Source: Gigantopelta aegis
Lineage: Eukaryota > Mollusca > Gastropoda > Neomphalida > Peltospiridae
Direction of reading: 5' to 3'
Length of the DNA: 64,000 nt
Assembly: GCF_016097555.1 (NCBI RefSeq)
Contig: NC_054706.1
Coordinates: 22,539,929-22,603,928 of the forward strand
The first letter of the stretch is position 1. The number at the start of each line of letters is the position of its first letter. Positions 33,555 through 44,900 of this stretch are shown piece after piece. A program made the translations under genes and the position numbers. The notes under the pieces are model-generated. The model made no database searches. It had not been told where the DNA came from and saw only the letters and a list, made by a program, of their open reading frames with translations.

Positions 33555-33828
33555 AGTACGTGGGTTAATGTATGGACAAAATATAATACATTTATTTTGA
33601 CAATGGTGGTTTATTTTGTATTCAAAAATAATATATACTCATTGCTGGCTTACTGGGATGGGTATTATTACAGAACATTGTAGTGCATCTGAAAAAAATC
33701 AGGTATGTTTTGTTTCTTCGGTTCTAAGACTAATTCCTGACTTGACACGTTAAGTATTACGTAAACCACCGGCTCACCAGAGGGCGTATTCACTGGAATG
33801 GTACAAAATGGCTGCCCCCGTTATGTGT
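33555..33828 (+). repeat. Direct repeat, left copy
   Basis: Matches 34568-34852: 'tggtggtttattttgtattc', 'gggcgtattcactggaatgg', 'tacaaaatggctgcccccgt'. Its last part pairs with an inverted 'gggggcagccattttgttt' at 33936, giving a MITE-like palindrome (33765-33975). Confidence 0.75.
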
Positions 33829-34567
33829 TGGAAAGATGCATACCCGGACCACCAACACATACGGACACTTTAACAAATGAAAAACGTGTAATTTTAGAGT
33901 TAATAAAAAAACATGATTATTCCTGCTAACTGGGGGCAGCCATTTTGTTTCATTTTTGTGACGTCTGGTGGTATAGCTTGGGGCGAAGTGGCGTCAGCTC
34001 CGCCCACCTTCTCTATGCACAGTGTAAACAAACGCTCTAATTTACGACAAGGCGCTTCGCTTTCATCAACCTGACTCGTAAAACAACATAAATGACTTGA
34101 TAGTATAATAAACTATTTAACTAAATATATTTCAATTTGCATCAATATAACGAAATGGAGCTACAGTATTTTATGGGGGTTTTTAAATCCAAAGAAAAAA
34201 TGCATATTATTAGGCCTATTGGTAGGATACGTTCGAGCAAAAACGACCACTCATGATACCCAAGTGATAATTTTCTTTTCTTTGGGACTACGTAATTTTT
34301 CAGTTTTGTAATTTTAGATGGGAAAGTCTACTTAATCAAGGGTTTTACAGAATTACTTACAGTAATAAAGCAGGACGGCTGATAATGTCCATTACGATTT
34401 GAGGTTGTCACACAATACCCTGTGATCTTAATGAAAGAGGCACGTCATTTTAGTGTGTCTAGACACAGTGTCTGGGGACCGTCTAAATATACACCTGCCA
34501 ATCAGAAACCACAGGTATAGGCCACGGAAAGAAAAGACCAATTAACCAAAAAACCCCACTATTATTT

Positions 34568-34852
34568 CAGTACGTGAGTTAATTTATGTACAAAGCATAA
34601 TACAGTTATTTCAACACTTTGACCATGGTGGTTTATTTTGTATTGAAAAAATAAACCACATATACACGTCGCTGTGTTACTGGGATGGATATTATTACAG
34701 AACATTGCGATGCATCCGCAAAAATCAGGTATGTTTTGTTTATTCAGTTCGAAGAGTAATTCCTGACGTGGCATGTTAGGTATTACGTAACCACCAGCTC
34801 GCAAGAGGGCGTATTCACTGGGATGGTACAAAATGGCTGCGCCCGTTATATA
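34568..34852 (+). repeat. Direct repeat, right copy
   Basis: About 1 kb downstream of its partner and in the same orientation. No coding sequence is recognised in the DNA between them (33976-34567). Confidence 0.75.
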
Positions 34853-35342
34853 TAATAGCCGTCACATTTAACCGTTTTATTAATTAACTATACGATTATA
34901 CTTGTTAATATTAAGCAATAATGTGTCTTATGTATCGTTGAATATGCATACCGGTCCAAAAGCCTTGCTTTAGCATTCCTTTAAGACAGTCGAAAGAGTT
35001 CTGTAATCCTAACTGAGAATTTGATAATAAAACAAGATCATCAGCAAACATGAGACTGCTTAATTGTGTATCATATAAAGACACCGGGTCACAGTTTGGT
35101 GTAAATATATCCGGTATATCACGAACATACAGGCTGAATAGTAGTGGACTCAATACGCAACCCTGTTTAACTCCCACATTAGATTTGAAACTGTTGCTGT
35201 GGTAATTAACTTTAATAGAGTACTGGACATCAAGAGTACAAACTTTTAAAAGTGTTTAAAAAGCTACCACCTATGTCTGCAAGTAAACGTTGGTACATCA
35301 ACGCGTCCCTTGATATAGAATCAAATGCAGCTTTAAAGTCAA

Positions 35343-35550
35343 CAAAAGTTTGTTTTGTTTAACGACACCACTAGAGCACATTCATTTAATAATCATCGGC
35401 TATTGGATGTCAAACATTTGGTAATTTTGACATATAATCTTAAAGAGGAAATCCGCTACATTTTTCCATTAGTAGAAAAGGATAGTTTATATGCACCATC
35501 CCACAGACAGGATAGCACATACCACGGCCTTTGATATACCAGTCGTGGTG
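35343..35550 (-). mobile_element. SINE inserted in RT motif A, 10-bp target duplication
   Basis: Family-1 type, minus orientation ('gtttgttttgtttaacgaca' to 'taccagtcgtggtg'), 5'-truncated. TTAAAGTCAA flanks it at 35333-35342 and 35551-35560; that 10-mer codes for part of the motif A aspartate region. Confidence 0.93.
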
Positions 35551-35784
35551 TTAAAGTCAATGAAGCAACATAATAAATATTTCTTTGGTCCTTTAGTATA
35601 TTTTTCAACCAAGGTCTTTAATACATATACGTGATCAGCTGTACGACTTTGTTTTTTTAAACCAATCTGGGAAGTTGGAATTAAGATTGTGCGACTCTGT
35701 AAAATCACGGAACCTAGTATAGTATGTAAGATACTGCAAAACAACTTACAAAGATTGCTTCCTACAGCGGGATGCGGGAACTTT

Positions 35785-35880
35785 TTGGCGTGCCCCTATC
35801 CAACTTAGGTTCGGTCACGCCCGCCCCGGATTTGGCCTCTGACATCGCCAGTGAGCAACTCCGAGGCAGGGTAGACCTTC
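35785..35880 (+). repeat. Hairpin repeat family, diverged copy 6
   Basis: 'cgtgcccctatccaacttag', 'ttcggtcacgcccgccccgg', then 'gacatcgccagtgagcaact'. It breaks the RT relic. Confidence 0.5.
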
Positions 35881-36370
35881 CTACAGCGATACCTCTGTAA
35901 TTACCTGGGTTATATTTATCTCTTTTTATGAAGGGGTGCTCAGAAGTTACATCTCCATGAATTTGGGAAAATGCCGTTCACCAAAATGAGGTTGAAGATC
36001 TTATACAGCACATGAACCATTTGTTATGGACTAGTTTTAAGCATTTCATTTAAAATAAGATCTGGACCACATGCTTTGTTATATTTTAAGTTTGAAATAA
36101 CCTGTACAATTTCCTGTATAGATATAGATTTACTTAATTCATTGAATATTTTATCCTTTATTCATCCATATATGAAGAAAGGTCACTGTCAAGAGTTGGT
36201 TTCTTCTCCATAAGCTGAGTAAAATGAGCAATCCATTCAGCAATAGGAATTGGATTTAAATTAGTGCTTAGTGATTATTTTAGTTTACTGAATAATTTCC
36301 AGAAAGAATAGGGGTTTACGCCGTGCAAAGTTTCAAATTTATTTAGTATACCTTGTCGATATAAATTCTT

Positions 36371-37559
36371 AACAGCAGCTGCTAAAAACAAAATCCTGCA
36401 CTTTTAAGTAGAAGTATGAAATTTGGCACAATTTATACCTTGACCCATTGTGAAAACAAAATGTGGATATGGATCCAAGTCAGTAGCCACTAATGGAGCC
36501 TGTGGCGGCCATTTTGAAAAATAGCAGCCAATCAATGCTTTAAACCTAAATAACAGCTAAACTATTCCATTTAGGTGTCATATATGTATTGAACACTTAC
36601 AGGAAATCATATATTGCCGATCCATTCATGACCTTAAAGTGATCTTAAGTTTATTTTCAAGGTCAAATTCTTTATTTTGCTATTTTGCAGTGCTTTAAAC
36701 AGGGTATACGTGCACTCTTAGCTAGTTGGTGTAATATGATTATGGGTTCTAGTTGGAAATCACAAGGGCTCTGTCTAGGAGTGAAATCTACACGAGTTTG
36801 CCATTGATTACTAGTACAAGTGCTAAACTATGCTAGTTTAAATTCAGTTAGATATTGATTATTTGTCAAAACTTACTATTTAGTATCAATTAGTATCAAT
36901 GCTAACTTAATACATAGTAATAAATAAATTTTAAATAAAATTATTACTCAACAGTTTATTGGTAAATGGAAAATGAAAATAAACAAGCTTTGTTGAACTG
37001 AATTTCATATTTAAAATGACACCCCCTAGGGGTTTTTTTAAACACTACAATATGTTTTTTACTATTAGAGCCCTTTTTGATAATGGAAATTAGACATTAC
37101 TTGCATTTTAGTGTTTAGATTATCCATTTCCATACATACAAAGTGTTTCTGGTTATCTTGGTGTTTGTGATACCACAAAATACAGTTTTCATAATACTAA
37201 AAACGTACATACCTCTGAAAAGTAACGATTAGGGAGACAAGCTAATCTATTTTAGAGGGTATTTTACCGTTTTAACGTCGCAGACTCTTGTTTACTCTAC
37301 TGTAACTTTATCCAGACGTGTTACAAACTTAGTGTACATTATTGCGGGTTGAAACTAGGGTCTGTGAGTTTAATAATACATGGAATGAATCTCTAGAATG
37401 TCTTATCTTCCAATAGTTCATATTACTACTTGGAAAGACATATATTTCTCCTGCAAACAACGTCCCTCAATGAATCAGAGGGCTGTGGACATTAGGCTGG
37501 CCTTTTTACACTTCATAATCCACTGCAAGCTGTCTTACATCCACAGTCAATAAAAATAA
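36371..37559. repeat. Unnamed repeat region
   Basis: 36550-36670 ('ttaggtgtcatatatgtatt', 'gaacacttacaggaaatcat') resembles, inverted, 39830-39965, so the block 36.5-40.0 kb may be one element. 37030-37375 is a dispersed repeat that recurs inverted at 45978-46335 and in part at 48830-49020. Confidence 0.6.
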
Positions 37560-37927
37560 AGAAATGTTTTATTTAACGACGCACTCAACACATTTTATTT
37601 ACGGTTATTTGGAGTCAGACTTATGGTTAAGAACCACACAGATTTTGAGAGGAAACCCGCTGTCGCCACTACATGGACTACTCTTTCCGATTAACAGCAA
37701 GGGATCTTTTATTTTCGCTTCCCACAGGCAAGATAGCACAAACCATGGCCTTTGTTGAACCAGTTATGGATCACTGGTTTACACCTACCCATTGAGCCTT
37801 GCGAAGCACTCACTCATGGTTTGGAGTCGGTATCTGGATTAAAATTCCATGCCTCGACTGGGATCCGAACCCAGTACCTACCAGCCTGTAGACCGATGGC
37901 CTAACCACGACGCCACAGAGGCCGGTC
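37560..37927 (-). mobile_element. Composite SINE, minus orientation
   Basis: Same composite family as 4395-4795, tRNA-like head at the right ('gggatccgaacccagtacct'). Confidence 0.88.
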
Positions 37928-39500
37928 CCATGGTATAGATTGTGATAAGATCTGCACTATCATCTTTGAAGGGTTTCTCCAAGTTGCAATTACTGATGTG
38001 AGCTGGTTGACCTCTTTCTGGAACTTTGCCCAAACAGGGAATTTGATCATGGTGCTTCCGAGATTTCCTTGCTGTAACTTGAAGAACCAGTATGATCCTC
38101 AATCATTCTGGATATGTAGGCTGGCCATCATCCATCATCCATCATCTTAGAGTTGAGGGATTTTCTGTCAGACCCACATCTCCACCTCCATCTTTTACTA
38201 TGGCATTGCCCTGCTCATATGCCTAATCAAGGACCATAGCTGAGAATGGACAGACAAACCCTCTTGATACACAGCTTGCATGGTGACCGACAAAGAGCTC
38301 ATGTCTCTGAGATGGACGGACAGCCATCTAGTGTAGTTGGTGTGGCCTAAGTTGAAGACCCACAGAATCAACTAGAGACTCGACATAGTTTGTAAACCTC
38401 TCATCCTGTAGTGAACTAACCAAGCTAAATATGCAGAAATCAATTTCAAGTACAAGTGACCAATACAGGAACTGTGACTGCTATGATTTCAATTTGGTGC
38501 ACCAGTTTGCAAAGTTCCGAATTTCATCTCCTGATGTCACCTATGTGTACCGGTCGCATGCTTGGTTTTGAAGAATAAATAAAGCAGCTGCTGTGATCTC
38601 ACAAGCATAACTTGTGCTCATTAGATGGAGACCTTGATGAGTTTGTTTTCATTTAACGACACCACTAGAGCATATTGATTTATTAATCATCGGCTATTGG
38701 ATGTCAAACATTTGGTAATTTTGACATATAGTATAAGAAAGGAAACCCGCTACATTTTTCCAGTAGTAGCATGGGATCTTTTATATGCACCATCCTACAG
38801 CCAGGATAGTACATACCACGGCCTTTGATACCCCAGTCGTGGTGCACTGGCTGGAATGAGAAATAGCTCGATGGGCCCACCGACGGGGATCGATCCCAGA
38901 CAGACTGCGTATCAAGCTAGCGCTTTACCACTGCGATACGTCCCGCCCACGTGACCTTGATGCATGAGTCGGCAACTCGTTGCAATTTCGACAATACATA
39001 TTGCAGTGGTCCAACCACTTCCCTCTAGCCAATTCCCCGAGGTTTTGCAGCCAACCAGAGATAATGAGAAATTATACTCTCCAAAGTTATTGGGAAAGTT
39101 CCACTGTTTTGTTTTTAGCATGGGCAAATAGTGGTTGATCCATGGTGATCACTAGAACTTGGCCAAGGACTGAATGTGCATACTCAAGGAAGAGTGGCAT
39201 GAGAGTAAAGGTTGTGGGCTGTGGGCATATTCATGAACGGTATTTATTTAGAAGCATGGTTGCCCACATAGAATGTAGTCTTCCATGTTCAGCTTAGATT
39301 TGTCTAACTGACATCTCAGGTTATCCAACCATTCGTACTTCTTTACCAGTGTAGAAGCCATGTCAGCTGTTTGGGCCAACTGTGGGAGTAACGAGGTACT
39401 TTCTTGATGTGAAGAGTCGGAGAAACATGTGTGTACCTAGCAGCAATCTCCTTTCCTTCCTTTGGTATCTCACCAATCACAAGGTGAAATCTGGCCCTAA
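37928..39500 (-). pseudogene. Decayed gene of an uncharacterised multicopy (probably mobile) family
   Basis: Minus-strand frames in order carry 'LVKKYEWLDNL', 'GNWLEGSGWTTA', 'NYTRWLSVHLRDMSSLS' and 'HHDQIPCLGK ... PFKDDSADLITIYTMG'. I know this motif series (WLEGSGW, RWLSVHxRDM, HxQIPxxQK, DxSADLxxxxTM) from predicted uncharacterised proteins present in many copies in cnidarian and mollusc genomes; function is not known to me. Frames are broken by stops and by a SINE (38640-38949). High copy number elsewhere and inverted ends near 36.6 and 39.9 kb suggest a DNA transposon cargo or transposase-like gene; this is inference. Confidence 0.6.
38640..38949 (-). mobile_element. SINE family 1, full length, minus orientation
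   Basis: From 'gtttgttttcatttaacgac' to 'ccactgcgatacgtcccgcc', with B-box 'gggatcgatccca' reversed. It interrupts the decayed gene at 37928-39500. Confidence 0.88.
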
Positions 39501-40088
39501 AAAACTAGTTTGAGTGCTGCATAACTAATATACTTGTTTAATGGATGGAAATGGAAGAGGTTGTGCTGCTTAGATTCTGGTCAATGTTGTTCACAGCAGG
39601 TGCTGTAAACACCTGTTTTGAGAGTTTTGCTGGAGACACAACCCTATTGTAACACCAGATGTAAATAGCTAAATTACAGAAATTAACAGACATGGGACTT
39701 TAAAAATTACCTGGACGTTATCTCAGGGTCTTGTCGTACATGTATAAAGTTCTCAGTTGAGTATAGTTCCTAAGTGACTAACTTTAGACATAAATTACAG
39801 TAATAGCATTCGACCGATGGCCATTGTGGAAAGTATGACATTGAAAATTGATCTAAGTTCATTTCAAGGTCACCATCAGACAGGTCACATAAAACTTCTT
39901 ATAAGTGTTCAATACAAAAATATTACACCTATTTGGCTTAATTTAGATTGGCGGTCCAAAAAACAAATATAGTAGTGCCAGGGTTGGGGCCCTGGTATCG
40001 CTACTTTACAATCATTTAATTAAACATTGTACATAAGTGAATATTACTGATTTAATATGTTAAAAATTGTACATAAGTGAATATTACT

Positions 40089-40252
<164 letters not shown>

Positions 40253-40904
40253 CACATTAATCGAACAGTAATCATGAAATTAGATACCTAGTTTATAGTT
40301 TTATGGAGTTAACAGAGAAGCTAGAAATAATAGAAATAAAGATTAGGAAGGAGAGAACGAAAGAAGAAAGAAAGATTGAAGGAAAGAAAAAGTAATTTAA
40401 TTTAAAGAATAAATTTCGAAATAGAAAATAGTGCATTTATCATTATTATTATTATCATCACTACCATCATAACCATTACTACTACTGCTGTATTATTATT
40501 TCACACATATAGGAATAATGTATAAATGTAATTAACTTAAAATCTAAACAGAATAGTAAAAGATGGAAAGAAAATAGAGTGCTTGGAAAGGTAAGAAACA
40601 TTTTGTGTATGGAAGAGAAAAGAAAACATTGAAAGAAGGCAGTACTGTGAAAAACAATTAAGGTTTGCTTTGGACGAAATCTATTTTCAGATAAGCTAAA
40701 TTTCTTAGTTTTTTCCTGTTTGTAAAAAGAGTGATTTTGTTAAGTTTCATTCAAATAAAAAGGTCAAGCCAAGGAATACATTTTTTATGAAATATTTCAT
40801 CATCATTTAGAATCGAATGCTTATGCTCACCGAAACTGGTTCACCTATGATACGTACGAATTTTTTTTTTTAGGAAATAAAATTAAATGTAACCTATTGT
40901 CCGA

Positions 40905-41556
40905 ACCAAATTGTTAACAACTACAAAAAATTACTCTCCTGCCTTTAATTGCCGTTAGATTTCCTCGAAAGTTTGTCCAGACACAAACGCAAAAAAAACA
41001 CTACAAATAAACAGATTCCACACATGAGACTGCAACGATGTCGCCAATATCGTCTTTGCTGAGATTGCATAGAAAAAAATACATGCAGTTTTCAGCCGTC
41101 TGCCATGTTGCTTGTTTATGGAATACTCTTCAAGAGGGGTGAAAGCCTCCAAAGTATGTGACACAATTAATATGAAATCAATTATTTCTAGTGGTATCAT
41201 TAAATTTTTTTAATAATAATAAAAAACAATAATAAATAATATGACGTCATCACGTTTGCTTTTATATCATAACATGTTATGACGTTGTTAGATTAAGTCC
41301 TATCCTTTCACCTCTCTTGCAGAATATTCCATAAAAAGTCAAAATGGCAGCTGGCACAAAATTACATGCTTTTTGCCCTATGCGCTCTCAGCGAAGTCGA
41401 TATAAGTGACATAGTTATCATCTGGTATGTGGAATCTGTGTCATGTAATGGTTTTTTCAAGATTTCTGTCTGGACAAACTTTGGAGGAAATCTAACGGCA
41501 ATTAAAGGTAGGAGAGTAATTTTTCGTAGTTGTTAACAATTTGGTTCGGACAATAA
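40905..41556. repeat. Large imperfect palindrome upstream of CLUAP1
   Basis: 'attgtccgaaccaaattgtt' at 40905 pairs with 'aacaatttggttcggacaat' ending about 41553. Further in, 'ttaattgccgttagatttcc' pairs with 'ggaaatctaacggcaattaa'. Arms are about 300 bp with a short AT-rich centre near 41210. The right end continues into a TTAA-type MITE terminus (41707-41711). Confidence 0.85.
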
Positions 41557-41559
41557 TAC

Positions 41560-41707
41560 AAATTTTAGAAGGATCAGAAGCACGTTTATTATACATCCGC
41601 TAATATTTCAATCCAAAAAAATATATTTGATATGTAATTACAATCGTAAAAACGTCTCTCTTAGTCAATAACATCTTAAAAATTACAGCAAACTCGGGAA
41701 TGTCCCT
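41560..41707 (-). mobile_element. TTAA-flanked MITE terminus, inverted
   Basis: Ends 'gcaaactcgggaatgtccct' at TTAA (41708-41711) and contains 'aaacgtctctcttagtcaat' and 'cagaagcacgtttattatac' as in the 60560-60950 element. Confidence 0.7.
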
Positions 41708-41933
41708 TTAATTTTTAAAATAACCGCGCGTACTGCAGTTTCGAAAAAAAAATTCAGAGTGACATACCGTTGTTCATAGATGGCGCTTGCATTAGCTTTT
41801 GTAGACTGTGTCGCTGTCTTGTTTTGCGATCTTTACATTTTATAAACATAGAAATAGACCATGCAGAACAGAAAAACAGTCTAGTTGGTTTTAGCCAAAT
41901 ATTTTGTTATTTGCTTTGACATCTGTCTAAAAA
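41708..41933 (+). promoter_or_regulatory. Probable CLUAP1 5' flank/5' UTR
   Basis: Only about 220 bp separate the repeat end from the CLUAP1 ATG. It contains 'catagatggcgcttgcatta' and AT-rich sequence. I see no convincing RFX X-box or TATA box. The transcription start cannot be placed. Confidence 0.35.
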
Positions 41934-41955
41934 ATGTCTTTCAGGGATTTAAGAA
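41934..41955 (+). CDS. CLUAP1: CLUAP1 exon 1 coding part
   Basis: ATG plus six codons (MSFRDLR) and one base, then donor GTGAAT at 41956. A 22-bp coding piece too short for ORF finding; found by matching the conserved N-terminus and the split asparagine codon (A|AT). Confidence 0.92.
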
Positions 41956-44900
41956 GTGAATATTTGTTTATCTGTGCATTCATTTATTACTGATGTTAAA
42001 TGACAATTAATGTTTTATTGAATATTGTTTCTTATCGTTGTAATAATGTCAGGGCATTCGTTTGAGTCACATGCTATTATTTACTTACGTATTACCGCAC
42101 TATTCTATTTTCGACATTCCAACAAATTTATTGATCGAAATAAAAATAATAATTAAGTTTGTTGATGTACTATAAAGAAGGACAGTCATTAGCCTAGGGC
42201 CTGTACATGCCAGTTATTCAGATTTTCCACAAGCATACACCCAATGTTGTGGAAGAGGATGTAATTAATTGCAATGTGTTTTTAAAAGGTTCATAAAATA
42301 TTCCACACAAAGACAAATTTTCTTTTTCCTTAAATTGAACAAGTTACCTTATTGTGATTTGGGCTAACCTTTTGTTAGGTTATGTTAACAGCTTCTTATT
42401 CTCCGACCTGTATGTTACATCTAAGACTAAATAGTCTTTCCATACATGTATTACTGACAATATGTATACTGCAAACCTGGAAATAAGTGGCCGGTCACAG
42501 ACACTGTCTGGTACAAATTTATCATTTGTCAAGCTTTTACAGTCACAGACTTGATAGCGGTCATTTTGTCTTGACACAAAATAAAGTATTTCTGTGTTGA
42601 AGTAGTCCGAAATGAATGTAGCAAGATATTCATATAATGTGGGTCTTGCACTAGTGTTGAAGCAGTTCATGCACATGATTATTTTGGAACTGTTGCTAGA
42701 ATGCTTTCGCATTGGCCCGGAAATGGTGTTTCTCATGTCTATTAATAGACCTGAGCAAGCCTGATGATCCAATGTGTTCCGGAAGGTCAAAGTTGACAAT
42801 ACATCTTTTAATACAAAAATGTTACTGTCTAAACTGAACTGTGGACAAATAATCTAATGCCACTGTGTTTATTTAATGTAAATTGAACCTCTGAAATGGC
42901 ACAGTCCCGCGGGTAGCTGTCATTATTTACATCGGCCGAATAAACAGATGTGCGCATGCTCCGGGTTAGCTGTCAGTTTATATTTATCAAAGTACCGTAG
43001 CAATGAATAGCATGTGTTGCTGTTTGTACACCTATCAATTAAGCAATCAAAATTAAATGGAAACCTATCATATTTGTTTTTAAATAACTATAGTACACAT
43101 TATTCAATACGTTTATTAGGTGCTTTGTTATTATAAAGTTATTTCAGTTTCAAACATGATTGGAATTCTTTGACATTTTGTTGGCCTCATTGCAGTGACT
43201 GGGCAGTCATGATTGTTTTTTCTGTACAACTTAGCTTCATGGAAAGATATCAACTGTATTTCATTTCCAAATGAAATTGCAGCATGTCAGAAAATCTGAC
43301 AAAACGTCAAACTTGTTTCATTATGAACAAAACACCCAGCCGCCAATCCAAGTGCTTATAAATTGCATTATTTAATTTATCCATAATTGATTGTAGTTAT
43401 TTGCCGATTTTATTACTTTTTCTATATTTAACAATACAATACAAACTTTTACCTTAAATGACTCAATCCAAACCCCAGTAAGCTGAATACCCATCCAAAT
43501 AGGATTTTTGTTTCTTTTTCTTTTCACATTTATAGCTCAATTTGGCCCATGGATTTAATGTTTATAGTCCTCATACCAAAATGTGTTTTGTAAATAATTT
43601 GAGTTTGATTTGATGTAAGAAGAAATGTAAAAGTATTTTAGAAATATATATATATTTTTTTTAAATTTGTAACCAATATAGAAAACATTTGGCTCAAAAA
43701 TAAATAAGTTCTAGTAAATTCCATAGTATGAAAAAAAGGCGTTCTCTGTGCGAAGTACTAGATGTGTTTCACTACATAATGAATAGTTCTACTGGTATAA
43801 TATAACATACATGATTAATAAAGGACAATTATTTCAATATTTGGTTGACAGGCACAGTTTTATTTTTGACAGGCACAAATTGACTGACACAGGTCATTTT
43901 GACAGGCACTACTAAAAACATTTGCAAGCCTGAAACTGTACGTAGACACAAATATAAGGATATTGGTGTTATAATAAATTTATTTATATTTTCAGATTTT
44001 ACCGAAATGATGAGGGCGCTTGGATATCCACGCCTAATTTCTATGGAAAATTTTAGAACTCCAAATTTTCCTTTGGTTGCCGAAATTTTAAGATGGCTTG
44101 TTAAAAGGTAATTTAATTATTCTAAAAAGTAAAATGGTATTCTTATTTGGTTGTTGTAAATTAGATAAACAAAAATATCTCAGAATGATAATACATGTAC
44201 ATGTATTAATAGTGTTAACTGTAGTAAATCTAGAATTTAGGGATGTGAGAGCTATGCGGAAACGCTTAAATGTGCTTTTCCATTTCGTCTAAAGAAACAA
44301 AAACATGATGTTCAATACTGTTGACCACACAAGGTTCATTTGCATGTTGTCACGGTTTCAAGTTTATGATGTGTGCCTTATAAGTTATAACCAGTTTAGA
44401 TTTGTTAGCACTGAATGCAATTTTTGGCAGTTCCAGGGGTTGCAAACAACAATTTTCCTTCAGGGGCCCTTGAGCGGCCCCTGGTCCCCGGCTGCAGTAA
44501 GCTTTTTTGTTCCAGCCCCTCTCACATCCCTGAGAATTGAAATATAAGAAGTGAATTCTCACTTCTCAGGAGAACGGGGTGAAGTTTAGGTGAAGTGAAC
44601 ATTTGTCTGTAAATTACATTATGTTTGATCATGTTCTGCATTAATTTGGAAAGGTTCCGAATTATACACTGAGATTGAATAGTTGTAGTATTTCATTATA
44701 AAAAAAACCTACTTCTGGTAATAAAACAATAGAATAGTTTCATTAAAAACATGATAGTATATTAAGTAACTGATAATTAATGTGTTATGTTAAATTGAAA
44801 GGAATAATTAGTATAATCTGGCATTATTGAAATGAATCTGACTGAGAACCAAACACCGCTTAACTGGTCACTGCAAACAGCACAAAATGCCTTGATGTAC

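Larger units (their letters stand above)
34911..36370 (-). pseudogene. LINE reverse-transcriptase relic, split by a SINE
   Basis: Minus strand, from high to low coordinate: an endonuclease-RT linker ('NPYSFWKLF', 'EWIAHFTQLM', 'NKACGPDLI', 'GIFPNSWR'), 'YVLKTLVEKYTKGPKKY' and motif A 'CCFIDF', then the SINE, then the rest of motif A 'KAAFDSISRD', 'GVKQGCVLSPLLFSLYV' and motif C 'FADDLVLL'. Several stops and frameshifts, and no thumb or later domains after 34911. This is a non-LTR RT, not the visible part of the 14.6-kb element, so I cannot say whether the families are the same. Confidence 0.83.

Noticed and set aside
41708..41933. RFX X-box upstream of CLUAP1
   Set aside because: 'gttgttcatagatgg' resembles only half of the motif; not enough to call.
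42380..42799. 139-codon minus frame in CLUAP1 intron 1 as a real gene
   Set aside because: No recognisable motif, no splice or promoter context, typical of chance in intronic DNA; kept only as a note under the intron.
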